DNA of 64,000 bases from Actinomycetota bacterium (GCA_016870485.1 VGBM01000003.1:62001-126000); one strand, 5' to 3'; counted from the first letter of the stretch, positions 49,891-59,028 are shown. The notes: generated by a model from the sequence alone, not told the origin. A program made the numbers and translations.

Positions 49891-50865
49891 ATGGGCACCA
49901 TCCTCGTCACCGGCGCGACCGGGTTCCTCGGCCAGGCGCTGATCCCGCGGCTCGTGGATCGGGGCCACGCCGTGCGCGTCCTCGAGCGCCGGCCCGGGTC
50001 CGCGCCCGACGTCGCGGGCGTCGAGCGCGCGACCGGCGACGTCACCGACGCCGCGACCCTGCCCGCCGCCCTCGAGGGCGTCGAGCGCGTCATCCACATG
50101 GCCGGGCTCGTCTCGCACGCCGAGGCCGACCGCGAGCGGCTGATGCGCGTCAACGTGGGGGGCACCGAGAACGTGCTCGCCGCCGCCCGCGCCGCGGGTG
50201 TCGAGCGCGTCGTGCACGTCTCGTCGATCGCCGCCGTCGGCACGACCCCCGACCCGGAGCGCCCGCTCGACGAGGACGCGCCCTACTCGGCGACCGCCGC
50301 CTCCTACCCGTACCCGCTGTCGAAGCGGCTCGGCGAGCAGGCCGCCCTCGCCGCCGCCGCCCAGGGCCAGGACGTGACGGTGGCCAACCCGGGCCACGTC
50401 CTCGGCCGCGGCGACGTCAACGGCATCTCCACGTTCCACATCCGCAAGATCCTGACCGGCGAGCTGCGCCTGACCTTGCCGGGCGGCATCACCTACGTCG
50501 ACGTCGGCGACGTCGCCGACGGCATCCTGCGCGTCATGGACCGCGGTGCCGCGGGGCGCCGCTACATCCTGGGCGCCGAGGACGGCGGCCTCTCGCACAT
50601 GGAGCTCGCCCGCCGGGTCCTCGCGATCGCCGGGATCGAGCGGCGCATGCTGCCCCTGCCCGGCGCGCCGACGGCCCTCGCCGGCCGCCTCGCCCAGCGC
50701 CTCGGGATCCCCCTGCCCGTCGAGGCGACCGAGCTCGACGCGGCCCGCCACTGGTGGTACTGCTCGAGCGCCCGCGCGATCCGCGAGCTCGGCTACGCGC
50801 CGCCCCCGATCGACGCGGCGCTGCGGGACACCGTCGACTGGTACCGCGAGCGCGGCGCTATCTGA
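49891..50865 (+). CDS. NAD-dependent epimerase/dehydratase (extended SDR)
   Basis: A 324-aa extended short-chain dehydrogenase with TGATGFLGQALIPRLVDRG at the NAD(P) site, HMAGLVSHAEADRE, and the catalytic pair in YPLSK (Y-x3-K). Similar enzymes act on sugar nucleotides, sterol-like or flavonoid-like alcohols. The next gene starts 2 bases after its stop. Its placement after an ABC exporter does not identify the substrate. Confidence 0.88.
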   Translation: MGTILVTGATGFLGQALIPRLVDRGHAVRVLERRPGSAPDVAGVERATGDVTDAATLPAALEGVERVIHMAGLVSHAEADRERLMRVNVGGTENVLAAARAAGVERVVHVSSIAAVGTTPDPERPLDEDAPYSATAASYPYPLSKRLGEQAALAAAAQGQDVTVANPGHVLGRGDVNGISTFHIRKILTGELRLTLPGGITYVDVGDVADGILRVMDRGAAGRRYILGAEDGGLSHMELARRVLAIAGIERRMLPLPGAPTALAGRLAQRLGIPLPVEATELDAARHWWYCSSARAIRELGYAPPPIDAALRDTVDWYRERGAI

Positions 50866-50866
50866 C

Positions 50867-51787
50867 GTGCCGGGTCCCGGGATCGCGCTGCTCTGGGCCG
50901 CGTCCTTCGCGGTCGGCATCTGGTGGCAGTGGCGCTCGCCGCAGACCGCGGCCCCGTGGAACAAGCGGATCTTCAACTTCTACTTCCACTTCTTCGCGCC
51001 CGTCGTCGTGCTGTTCGCGTACACCGTGGTGCCCGCCGACGCGACGACCCTCGCCGGCCTCGCCGCCGTCATCGCCGCCTCGTGGATCGTGCTCGGCCTC
51101 GGCCTCGGCTACGCGCGGGCCGCGGCCCGCGACCGCGGCGAGCAGGGCGCGCTCGCCCTCGGCTGCGGCTTCACGAACACCGTCACCCTCGGCTACCCGG
51201 TCGTCAACGCCGTCTTCGGGCCGGCGGGCCTGGCCCTGCAGGTGCTGTTCGCGCAGTTCATGTACCTGATCCCGATCGTGTCGGTCTCCACGACGATCGC
51301 CGCCCACTACGGCAACGGCACCCGGCCGCGCAACTGGAAGAGCATCCTGCGCCAGGTCGTCAACGTGCCGCTGGTCTTCGCGGGGATCGCGGTGGCGATC
51401 CGCGCCGCGGGCTTCGACATCGAGCCGTACGTCACGGCCCCGACGGACTGGGTCGTGTTCCTGATGGGGCCGATCGGCTTCCTCGAGCTCGGCCTCGCGC
51501 TGCCCCTCGACCGCATCAGCCACGACGTCGCGGACCTCTGGCGCGGCGCCGTGCCGATCCTGATGCGGCTCGCCGTGGCGCCGGGGATCCTGTTCGCGAT
51601 CCACCTCGTCAGCGGGATCGACATCCCCGGCGTCTACTACCTGTCGATCGCCATGCCGGCGGCCTTCCACACGCTGATCCTGGCCCGCGTCTACGGCCTG
51701 CCCGGACCGATGATGCGCCTGATCGTGGTCATGTCGACCGCGATCATGGTGTCGGCGATCGTGGTCGGGCTGGCCTTCTTCGACTAG
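50867..51787 (+). CDS. Auxin-efflux-carrier-family (AEC) permease
   Basis: A 306-aa membrane protein with about 8-10 spans and the AEC layout, including the half-way polar/charged loop (NGTRPRNWKSILRQVVNVPLV) between two five-span halves and the NTVTLGYPVVNAVFG segment. AEC members export organic acids, such as malonate or malate, or indole compounds. GTG 50867 follows the SDR stop by one base. The 3' end shares a CTAG palindrome with the convergent gene. Confidence 0.85.
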   Translation: MPGPGIALLWAASFAVGIWWQWRSPQTAAPWNKRIFNFYFHFFAPVVVLFAYTVVPADATTLAGLAAVIAASWIVLGLGLGYARAAARDRGEQGALALGCGFTNTVTLGYPVVNAVFGPAGLALQVLFAQFMYLIPIVSVSTTIAAHYGNGTRPRNWKSILRQVVNVPLVFAGIAVAIRAAGFDIEPYVTAPTDWVVFLMGPIGFLELGLALPLDRISHDVADLWRGAVPILMRLAVAPGILFAIHLVSGIDIPGVYYLSIAMPAAFHTLILARVYGLPGPMMRLIVVMSTAIMVSAIVVGLAFFD

Positions 51788-52980
51788 GCCGGGGGCGGCG
51801 CGAAGAACGCCTCGGGCAGCTGGCGCAGCGTCGCGCCGCAGTCGGTGCTGCCCTTGCCCTTCGGCTTCGTGCGGTAGCCCGGGCCGATCATGGCCGCCTG
51901 ATCGCGCAGCGCCTGGGCCTGCTCGGCGGAGAAGCCCGTGCCCCACTTCATGGTCTTGGGGTCGTACCCCTCCGCGCCGAACGGGAAGACCACGCCTTCG
52001 ATTTTGAGCTGCACGACGGGCGTCAGGCCGGGCCCGATCGCGGTCAGCCGGTACATGCGGCTCGCCGAGATGCCGCTCTTGCCCCCCGAGCCGCCCTTCT
52101 CCGAGAGCTCGTAGCAGAACGTGCCGTTCGGGGGCTGGGTGAGGACGCCCATGATCCGCCGCCAGCCGGTGTAGATGCTGTAGTCGGAGTTGTACGTGTC
52201 GATGTAGACGTTGCGTCCGAAGGCGGTCGTCGGCGCGCCGTAGCGGTCGCCGGGGCCATAGACGCCGTAGCCGCTGTAGGTGAACGAGCCGAAGATGAGC
52301 GGGTAGTGCTCCCCCTTCAGGTAGCCCTGGTAGCCGCGGGGGCTGAACTTCGACCAGCGCATGAACCCGAGCAGCTGGGGGACCCCGGTGAAGGTCTGCG
52401 CGCCGAGCGGCGGGAGGTCGAAGCTGGGGATCGTCGCCGGGGCGTAGGCGTGCGCCCACGAGGGGCGTCCGGTGTCGGCCGCGTCACCCGTCCACGATGA
52501 CACGTACAGGGTGAGGCCGTTCGCACCGAGCTCGCCGCCGAAGTCCGGGGCCCTCTTGGCGACCTGCTGCACGAGCCAGGTCCGGGACCAGGGGCCCTCC
52601 TGCACCTTGCAGCGGTGGCCCGGGACGACCGACGGGTCCCGGCCCTGCCAGTCGGCCAAGCACGGGATCCTCCGCGTCGGCAGTCCGTGCTGCTCGCCGT
52701 AGGTGACCCACGCCTCCTGGGCTCCCGGGTGGGGGCCGCGGACGGCGACGGTGCGCTTGTTGCCGTTCATGTCGGTGAAGGCGATCCGGAGCGTGGAGCG
52801 CTGATCCTCCTCCTTCACGCCGGTGTTGGTAATGGCGAAGATACGCGGTACGTCTACCCAGACGGTGATCGTCTGCGACGGGTCGGCCGTGCCGACGTCC
52901 TGCGCGCCCTAGGCACTTCCCGCCGCCGCGAGCAGGGCGAGCGGGACCAGCACGATGATCAGGCGGCGTGCGGGGGACAC
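51784..52980 (-). pseudogene. Secreted protein of unknown function interrupted by an in-frame amber codon
   Basis: From GTG 52980, 23 codons encode a standard signal peptide: basic start (PARR), hydrophobic core LIIVLVPLALLAAA and GSA as the cleavage triplet. Codon 24 is TAG (52911-52909). The same frame then runs 374 codons (GAQDVGTADPSQTITVWVDV...) to a normal stop. A -10 box lies 6 bases before GTG 52980. The mature part is rich in Gly, Tyr, Ser and Thr, has four widely spaced Cys, and matches no family I know. A re-start at GTG 52818 would give 344 aa without signal. ATT, GTA and CGT codons near the start of the mature part are unlike neighbours. It may be a pseudogene, a read-through gene or a sequencing error. 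Confidence 0.8.
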
Positions 52981-52986
52981 GGCCTC

Positions 52987-52992
52987 ATCCTA
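52987..52992 (-). promoter_or_regulatory. -10 box of the amber-interrupted gene (leaderless)
   Basis: Reads TAGGAT on the minus strand, 6 bases before GTG 52980; identical spacing to intact genes in the window. Confidence 0.5.
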
Positions 52993-53021
52993 GGTCCCGC
53001 CGGTGCGCACGGGGCCCAACC

Positions 53022-54095
53022 TCAGGACATCGGGATCTGCCGCAGGATGTGCGGCTCGACCCGGTCGAAGATCTCGTCGAGCGACTCGCCCGTGATCGTG
53101 AGGCCGTGGTTCTTGAGGCCGATGATCGCGTGGCCCGGGTCGGGCTGGACGCGGACGAGGTCGGCGACGGCGTCGGCCAGCTCGGCCGTGCCGCACGGGT
53201 AGTTGATCTCGGTGGCGTCGACGCCCTCGACCCACGCGTGCACGTGGATGATCGCGCCGACGCTCGGGTGCTCGCGGTAGATCTTGAAGTGCTCGATCGC
53301 GTCGACGGAGACGCGGCGCGGCTCGATGCCCGGCGGCACCGACATCACCATCGCCTGCGCGGTCTGGTCGTAGTCGGTCACGAGCAGCATGTCGCGGCCG
53401 ATCTCCCGCAGGTTCGACTTGTCGACGCCCGACGCGCTCATCCAGAAGCGGGTCGCGTCCTTGCGGGCCGACAGGTTGCCGTAGGAGAGGCCGCCGATCG
53501 AGTAGAGCCGCATGACGTGCTCGAGGTCGCGCTTCTCGAGGTAGTCCTGGATCGGGAACGGCGCGGGCAGGAGGTCGAGCGCGTCGAGGCGCTCGCCGGC
53601 GCGGGTCAGCGCCGCCGTCACCTCGTCGCCGTCCCACAGCTCGGGCTCGAGATCGGGGTTCCAGATGTTGTCGATCACGAGATGGCTCTCGGCGAGCGGC
53701 GCGAGGCGCTCGGCCACGTTCGCGAAGAAGGCGTCGTCGCCCGTGTCCGCGATCGCGTAGTTGCCCTGCTCCATCGTGCCGAAGCGGGCCTCGACGCCGG
53801 GGACGACGCGGACGGAGACGTTCGACAGCGCCCGCACGAGGACGGGGTAGTAGTCGCTGATCGCCTCCTTGAAGTCGGCCGGGGGCGCCTCGCCCTCGTA
53901 GATCGCGGCGCAGAACGTCGTCTTGCTCTCGCGTCGGTACGGGCGCACGTTGTCGCGGTCGACGAAGTTGCAGACCAGGTTCGCCATGGCGAGGTCGTCG
54001 GCGCGCTCGTACCCCCGGGCCTCGAGGGCGGCGCCGAGGCGCTCGGCGAACGGGGCGAGGGAGTCGGAGACCGCTCCGTGGAAGGCGAATCGCAT
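53022..54095 (-). CDS. Class II aldolase/adducin-family protein with N-terminal extension
   Basis: A 357-aa protein. The C-terminal ~190 residues are a class II aldolase/adducin domain: GGLSYGNLSARK, ASGVDKSNLREIG, the zinc-site HVHAW and LKNHGLTITGESL. The N-terminal ~160 residues (RFAFHGAVSDSLAPFAERLG...; NLVCNFVDRDNVRPYRRESK) belong to no family I recognise. Aldolase members split sugar-phosphate or hydroxy-acid substrates; others are epimerases. ATG 54095 is favoured over 54131 by a -10 box 7 bases upstream. Confidence 0.82.
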   Translation of the reverse strand: MRFAFHGAVSDSLAPFAERLGAALEARGYERADDLAMANLVCNFVDRDNVRPYRRESKTTFCAAIYEGEAPPADFKEAISDYYPVLVRALSNVSVRVVPGVEARFGTMEQGNYAIADTGDDAFFANVAERLAPLAESHLVIDNIWNPDLEPELWDGDEVTAALTRAGERLDALDLLPAPFPIQDYLEKRDLEHVMRLYSIGGLSYGNLSARKDATRFWMSASGVDKSNLREIGRDMLLVTDYDQTAQAMVMSVPPGIEPRRVSVDAIEHFKIYREHPSVGAIIHVHAWVEGVDATEINYPCGTAELADAVADLVRVQPDPGHAIIGLKNHGLTITGESLDEIFDRVEPHILRQIPMS

Positions 54096-54102
54096 GGGGA
54101 TG

Positions 54103-54108
54103 AGGGTA
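54103..54108 (-). promoter_or_regulatory. -10 box of the aldolase-family gene (leaderless)
   Basis: Reads TACCCT on the minus strand, 7 bases before ATG 54095. Confidence 0.55.
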
Positions 54109-54159
54109 GCAGCCGGGCGGTGGCCACCCACCGGCGCCGCCCCGGGGGCCCCTGTGCGC

Positions 54160-54165
54160 TACCCT
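54160..54165 (+). promoter_or_regulatory. -10 box of the helicase gene
   Basis: TACCCT, 8 bases before an in-frame GTG (54174) and 92 bases before ATG 54258. Either a leaderless start at 54174 or a long leader. Confidence 0.5.
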
Positions 54166-54257
54166 TGGGGTCGGTGCGGTGCCGTCGGGTGCCGCGAATC
54201 CCCCTCCGGGCAGCCGACCGCGGTCGCGCCGTCACCCGGGGCGGGTTGGAGGCGTTG

Positions 54258-57242
54258 ATGCTCGAAGCCGGTTCGTCGGCGACAGGCACAGGGTTCGTGG
54301 ATACGGCGGGTGGCCCGCCGCTCGACGACGTGGAGCGCTGGATCGGCGAGCGCATCCTCGCGTCGGGCGACGAGGGCGCGATCCGCGCGGGCACGCTGTG
54401 GGCGGGCGCCTACCTCGACGCCGTCGAGGAGATGGCCCAGGGGCTGGCGGCGCCGTCGCCCGAGTACCGCCGCCGCTACGCGCTGCCGCTCGGCCTGCAG
54501 CGGATGCTGGCCGGGGACGAGCCGCACCTGCAGTCGGGGCTCGCGCTGCGCCCCCATCAGGTCGACGCCCTCGCGGGCATGCTCGCCGCGCTCGTCGGCG
54601 ACTTCGAGCGCATCGATGACGCCGACGGCGCCGACGAGGGCGACGAGGCGGAGGCGCGCATCGCCGACGAGTCGACGGCCGTGGTCGGCGAGTCCGAGGA
54701 CGGCGACGACGAGGACGAGGAGGACGAGGAGGAGGGCGACGAGGAGGACGGCGACGAGGAGGACGAGGGAGACGAGGAGGACGAGGCCCCGGCCGCCGCC
54801 GCGCCCCGCGTCGAACCCGACGCCGCCGGCAGCCTCCATATCGACCTCGCGCTGCCCGACGCCGACGAGGACGACGACGAGGAGGACGACGAGGACGCGA
54901 CCGGCGAGGTCGAGCTCGACGACCCGGGCGCCATCCGCCGCTACCGCTTCAAGCACCCGACGGCCTCCGGCAAGACCGTCGCCGCCGCCGCCTTCGTCGA
55001 CGCGTCGCGCATCACCGGGGTCCTGATCCTCACGCACCGGCGCCTCCTCGTCGACCAGTTCCGGCGCGACCTGACCGAGCAGGGCTACGCGCACCGCCTC
55101 AAGGACCCCGTGCTCGGCAAGGCCAAGGCGCCCGTCGTGCCGCCGATCTCGATCGAGACGTACGCCTGGTTCATCAAGAACGCCGACCGCCTCAGCCGCG
55201 ACGTCTACGGCGTGATCCTCTGCGACGAGGCGCACACCGCGCTCGGCGACCGCACCTCCGCCGCGATCCGCCGCGTCGACACGCCGACCTACATCGGCAT
55301 GACGGCCACGGACCAGCTCCTGCAGAAGCACGTCGGCGACGTCTTCCCCGCGGAGATCGCCGACTTCCCGCTCGGCGAGGCCGTCCTGTCGGGCGTCGTC
55401 GCGCCGCTTCGGGCCGTGCGCGTCCCGCCGGGCGCGTCGCTCAAGCGCGTCCGCATCGTCGGCGGCGACTACGACCAGGCCGAGCTCGCCGAGGCGCTCG
55501 ACCACGACGCCGTCAACATGGCGGCCGCGATGTACTACCTCGACATGTTCGGGCAGCGCCCGGGCATCGTCTACGCCGCCGGCGTCGACCACGCGGGCCG
55601 CGTCGCCGCGGCGATGCGCGCCGTCGGCCTCAAGGCCGCCGCCGTCTCCGGACGCACGCCGCCGCGCGAGCTCGCCGAGACCCTGGCGGGCTACGAGCGC
55701 GGCGAGGTCAACGTCCTCGTCAACGCGCAGCTCCTCGCCGAGGGCTGGAACGCACCCCGCGCCACCGTCTGCATGCACCTCGCGCCGACCGCGTCGCGCC
55801 GCGTCTACCAGCAGCGCGTCGGGCGCGTGATGCGCCTGCACCGGCGCAAGGAGGCCGGCGTCGTCGTCGACTTCGCCGAGGCCGCCGCGCCGCACACGGA
55901 CCGCACGATCACGCTGCACTCGCTGCTCGATGCCGACGTCTTCCAGCCCGGGGCGCTCGTCACGCCGCGCCCGCCGCGCGTCCGCCGCCGCTGGCGGCGC
56001 CTGCCGAAGGCGCTGGTGCGCGAGGCGCCGTGGCTGGTGCCCGTCACGCCCGACCCGGCGCGGCGCGCCCAGGTCATCCGCGACAACTGGAAGACCGTCG
56101 CCGTCGACCGCCTGCCGCTCGACGAGCAGGAGCTGTGGGCGGAGCACGCGGCCGAGCGCGCGACGCCGAAGGACCTCGAGAAGCTCGCCCGCGTCCTCGT
56201 CGCCGTGCCGCGCGACGCGCGCCTGCGCTTCTTCGCGAAGTGCGCGGCCGAGAACCGCCACCGCCAGCTGCGGCTCGAGGCGCTCCGCGACCTCGCCCAG
56301 AGCGGCCCGGGCACGAACCTCTTCGAGCAGGCGGTGCGCCTCGTCGAGCGCGCCCCGACCTGGCGCCAGGACCGGCAGCAGGGCTCGCGCACGCTCCTGT
56401 TGGCCCTCGGCGACGGCTTCGGCGAGGCCTCCGACCACTACGTGACGGCGTGGGCCTGGCGGCTCGCCGCGGCCTCGCACGACGCGCAGCACCGCCGCGT
56501 TGCGGCCTCCGTCGACGGCGGCCGCGACCTCGTCCGCAGCCTCGCCGGCAAGGGCGGCGAGGAGGCGCGCCGGCAGGCGCTCGAGGTCGTGCGGATCGCC
56601 GAGGAGCAGCCGCTCGACGTCGGCGCCGCGATCCTCGGCTGCGTCCGCACCACGGACCCGTCCGCCGAGCGCGTCCTCGAGGACGCCCGCATCCGGATGT
56701 CGGCCGAGCCGCGCGCCCTCGCCGCGGCCCTCGGCGCGAACGTGCCCCTGCCGCGCGGCGTCAAGCGGCCCGGCCGCTCGCGCGTCTCGGCGGCCGAGCT
56801 GAAGGGCGCGCCCCTGCCCTCCGCGGTCGGCGCCCTCCCGAACGAGGCGGCCCACGAGGAGCCGAAGAAGCGCCGTCGGCGGCGCAAGCGCAAGCGCGGC
56901 GGCGAGGCGAACGGCAACGGCCAGCCGGCCGAGGCGGCGCCCGTCGTCGAGGCCGTCGCCGATCCCCCCGCCGAGGCGCCCGCCGCCCCGGCACCCGCGA
57001 CGCCGGACGGCGACACGGCGCAGGCCGCTCCCGTCGACGGCGAGCGCCCCGCCCGGCCCGCGCGTCGCGGCCGCCGCGCGAAGGCCGCCGCCCCGCGGGG
57101 CGAGGCCGCACCGACGGCGGTCCCGGACCCGCCGACCGCCGATGATCCGCCGTCCGCGCCCGAGCGCGGCGGCCGCCGCCGCGTCGTCATCGACGACGAG
57201 GGCGGCGAGGGGGCGTTCTCGTCGGACGCGCCCCGCGTGTAG
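54258..57242 (+). CDS. SF2 DEAD/DEAH-like helicase with acidic insert and basic tail
   Basis: A 994-aa ATP-dependent helicase. Order of parts: Q-like motif LRPHQVDALAG (~97); an acidic, Glu/Asp-rich insert of ~100 residues (~118-218); Walker A HPTASGKT (~233); LCDEAHTALG (~321); motif III GMTATD (~348); motifs V/VI with VLVNAQLLAEGWN and QQRVGRVMRLHRR (~518). A helical region resembling HEAT repeats runs ~600-850, then KKRRRRRKRKRGG (~870) and a Pro/Ala-rich, Arg-patched end. It resembles type I restriction/UvrB-like SF2 proteins in the core. ATG 54258 has TTGGAGG upstream; GTG 54174 would add 28 residues. It is likely nucleic-acid-binding, DNA or RNA undecided. Confidence 0.87.
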   Translation: MLEAGSSATGTGFVDTAGGPPLDDVERWIGERILASGDEGAIRAGTLWAGAYLDAVEEMAQGLAAPSPEYRRRYALPLGLQRMLAGDEPHLQSGLALRPHQVDALAGMLAALVGDFERIDDADGADEGDEAEARIADESTAVVGESEDGDDEDEEDEEEGDEEDGDEEDEGDEEDEAPAAAAPRVEPDAAGSLHIDLALPDADEDDDEEDDEDATGEVELDDPGAIRRYRFKHPTASGKTVAAAAFVDASRITGVLILTHRRLLVDQFRRDLTEQGYAHRLKDPVLGKAKAPVVPPISIETYAWFIKNADRLSRDVYGVILCDEAHTALGDRTSAAIRRVDTPTYIGMTATDQLLQKHVGDVFPAEIADFPLGEAVLSGVVAPLRAVRVPPGASLKRVRIVGGDYDQAELAEALDHDAVNMAAAMYYLDMFGQRPGIVYAAGVDHAGRVAAAMRAVGLKAAAVSGRTPPRELAETLAGYERGEVNVLVNAQLLAEGWNAPRATVCMHLAPTASRRVYQQRVGRVMRLHRRKEAGVVVDFAEAAAPHTDRTITLHSLLDADVFQPGALVTPRPPRVRRRWRRLPKALVREAPWLVPVTPDPARRAQVIRDNWKTVAVDRLPLDEQELWAEHAAERATPKDLEKLARVLVAVPRDARLRFFAKCAAENRHRQLRLEALRDLAQSGPGTNLFEQAVRLVERAPTWRQDRQQGSRTLLLALGDGFGEASDHYVTAWAWRLAAASHDAQHRRVAASVDGGRDLVRSLAGKGGEEARRQALEVVRIAEEQPLDVGAAILGCVRTTDPSAERVLEDARIRMSAEPRALAAALGANVPLPRGVKRPGRSRVSAAELKGAPLPSAVGALPNEAAHEEPKKRRRRRKRKRGGEANGNGQPAEAAPVVEAVADPPAEAPAAPAPATPDGDTAQAAPVDGERPARPARRGRRAKAAAPRGEAAPTAVPDPPTADDPPSAPERGGRRRVVIDDEGGEGAFSSDAPRV

Positions 57243-57248
57243 CGGCCG

Positions 57249-57467
57249 CTACTTGTAGCGGTAGGTGATGCGGCCGCGCGTGAGGTCGTACGGGCTCAGC
57301 TCGACCTTGACCCGGTCGCCGGGGAGGATGCGGATGTAGTGGCGCCGCATCCGGCCCGAGATGTGGCCGAGCACCTCATGCCCGTTGTCGAGCATGACGC
57401 GGAACATGGTGTTCGGAAGCGACTCCGTCACCTCGCCCTCGACCTCGATCTTCTCTTCCTTGGTCAA
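57249..57467 (-). CDS. infA: Translation initiation factor IF-1
   Basis: A 72-aa OB-fold protein that occupies the ribosomal A site during initiation. The sequence is nearly universal: [36 protein letters not shown] and [22 protein letters not shown] in pieces. TTG 57467 gives the standard length; GGAG precedes it by 5 bases. A longer frame to 57515 would run through the promoter and was rejected. A two-codon frame (ATG-CGT-TGA) overlaps the TTG. Confidence 0.96.
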   Translation of the reverse strand: MTKEEKIEVEGEVTESLPNTMFRVMLDNGHEVLGHISGRMRRHYIRILPGDRVKVELSPYDLTRGRITYRYK

Positions 57468-57495
57468 CGCATCTCCGTCGTCTGGTGCAGGGCGG

Positions 57496-57501
57496 ATGGT
57501 A
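57496..57501 (-). promoter_or_regulatory. -10 box of infA
   Basis: Reads TACCAT on the minus strand, 28 bases before TTG 57467, leaving a short leader with a GGAG site. Confidence 0.5.
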
Positions 57502-57538
57502 CTCCACGGCCGCACGGCGCACCCCCGCGCCGCCCCTG

Positions 57539-57544
57539 TAGGCT
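57539..57544 (+). promoter_or_regulatory. -10 box of the M29 peptidase gene (leaderless)
   Basis: TAGGCT, 6 bases before GTG 57551. Confidence 0.5.
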
Positions 57545-57550
57545 GCGGCC

Positions 57551-58786
57551 GTGGCCGTGATGACCCCCGCGGAGCTCGAGCGCTACGCCGACGCCGTCGT
57601 CGGCACCTGCCTGCGCCTGCGCCGGGGCGACGTGCTCGCGGTCCACGGCGAGCCCGCGCACCGCGACCTGATCGTGGCCCTCACGGAGCGGGCCTACGCC
57701 CGGGGCGTGCGCCACGTCGACGCGCTGGTGGTGGAGCCGCGGATCCGCCGCGCCCGCATCGCCGGGGCCCGTGACGAGGACTCCCTGCGGTGGAACCCGC
57801 GCTGGCACCGCGTGCGCATGCGCGACCTGCTGGCCGCCGACGCCTCGCTCGTGTCGATCGCCGGCGAGGAGGACCCGGGGCTGATGGACGGCCTCGACCC
57901 GCGCCGCACGATGCTCGAGACGACGGGGCGCTTCCCCGGGCGCGAGGAGTACCTCAAGGCGGTGGCGGCGCGCCGTGCGCGCTTCTGCGTCGTCGCCTAC
58001 CCGGCGCCCGGCTGGGCGCGCCAGGTCTACCCGAAGCTCCCGGTCGAGCGCGCCCTGCGGGCGCTCGCGAAGGACCTGCTCGCGTTCTGCCGGATCGCCG
58101 ACGCGGACGCGCCCGACGCCTGGCAGCGGCACGTCGAGCTCCTGCGCCGCCGCGCGCAGCAGGTCAACCGCCGGGGCTTCGCGCGCATGCGCTTCGTCGC
58201 GCCCGGCACCGACCTGACGGTCGGGCTCGATCCGGGCACCCGCTTCGTCTCGGCCGACATGAAGTCCGTCAGCGGGCGCACCTGGTGCGCGAACCTCCCG
58301 ACGGAGGAGGTCTTCGCGAGCCCCGACTACCGCGACGCCGAGGGCCACTTCACCTGCACGCGGCCCCTGTCCCTCGACGGGCGCATGTTCGACGGCATCA
58401 AGGCCGAGTTCGCGGGCGGCCGGCTGCAGCGGGTACGCGCGAAGACGCCCGCCCAGCGCGACTTCCTCGCGGCCTACTTCGCCCGCGACGCGGGCGCGGG
58501 GCGGCTCGGCGAGATCGCCCTCGTCGACCGCGCCTCGCGGATCGGCCAGGCGGGGCGCGTGTACCACACGACCCTGCTCGACGAGAACGCCGTCGCGCAC
58601 GTCGCGCTCGGCTCCGCCTACTCCGCGACGCGCGTCGATGACCCTTCGGCGACGGGCGACCGCGGGCTCAACCGCTCCCGCATCCACGTCGACGTGATGA
58701 TCGGCTCGGACGCGCTCGACGTCTACGGCATCACGAAGGCGGGCAAGGCGGTGCCCGTGATCGAGGCGGGGGGCTGGGCCCTCTAG
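57551..58786 (+). CDS. M29-family aminopeptidase
   Basis: A 411-aa metal-dependent aminopeptidase (AmpS/PepS/aminopeptidase T family), which trims N-terminal residues from peptides in the cytosol. Motifs include [14 protein letters not shown] with the metal Glu, [36 protein letters not shown] with the metal His, and [10 protein letters not shown] in place of the usual NxSxxHxDFMIG; the N, H and D metal ligands appear kept. The C-terminus is convergent with a small gene and shares a CTAG stop palindrome. Confidence 0.9.
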   Translation: MAVMTPAELERYADAVVGTCLRLRRGDVLAVHGEPAHRDLIVALTERAYARGVRHVDALVVEPRIRRARIAGARDEDSLRWNPRWHRVRMRDLLAADASLVSIAGEEDPGLMDGLDPRRTMLETTGRFPGREEYLKAVAARRARFCVVAYPAPGWARQVYPKLPVERALRALAKDLLAFCRIADADAPDAWQRHVELLRRRAQQVNRRGFARMRFVAPGTDLTVGLDPGTRFVSADMKSVSGRTWCANLPTEEVFASPDYRDAEGHFTCTRPLSLDGRMFDGIKAEFAGGRLQRVRAKTPAQRDFLAAYFARDAGAGRLGEIALVDRASRIGQAGRVYHTTLLDENAVAHVALGSAYSATRVDDPSATGDRGLNRSRIHVDVMIGSDALDVYGITKAGKAVPVIEAGGWAL

Positions 58787-59022
58787 CCCGCCGGGTCGTC
58801 GATCACGACGACCCTGAGGCCCCAGGCGGCGCCCGTCGCGAAGAGCGCCTCCTGGTCGACCTCGTCCGCCCAGCCGAGCACGTGCGGCGACGGGTCGTCG
58901 GGCGTGCAGCCCAGCACGGCGCGGCGCTTGGGGACGGAGCGCGGCGCCGGCCCCTCGGCGAGGCGCTCGCGCGCCTCCTCGGCGGCCTCGACGGCCGGCC
59001 CCTCCGCGTACCCCTTGCCCAT
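58783..59022 (-). CDS. Small unknown protein
   Basis: A 79-aa protein with a helical N-terminal half (EAAEEARERLAEGPA) and a strand-helix C-terminal half with LGCTPDDPSPHVLGWADEVD. No family is recognised. A -10 box exactly 6 bases before its ATG supports it as real, as does its end sharing the CTAG palindrome with the M29 gene. Confidence 0.65.
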   Translation of the reverse strand: MGKGYAEGPAVEAAEEARERLAEGPAPRSVPKRRAVLGCTPDDPSPHVLGWADEVDQEALFATGAAWGLRVVVIDDPAG

Positions 59023-59028
59023 GGGCGA

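Noticed and set aside
52909-52911. TAG as a pyrrolysine or reassigned sense codon in this genome
   Set aside because: Many genes in the window end with TAG in normal positions, and no pyrrolysine genes are seen, so general reassignment is unlikely. Local read-through remains open.
54131-54131. Upstream start (54131) for the aldolase-family gene
   Set aside because: The TACCCT box at 54103-54108 lies inside that extension; ATG 54095, 7 bases after the box, is more consistent with the window.
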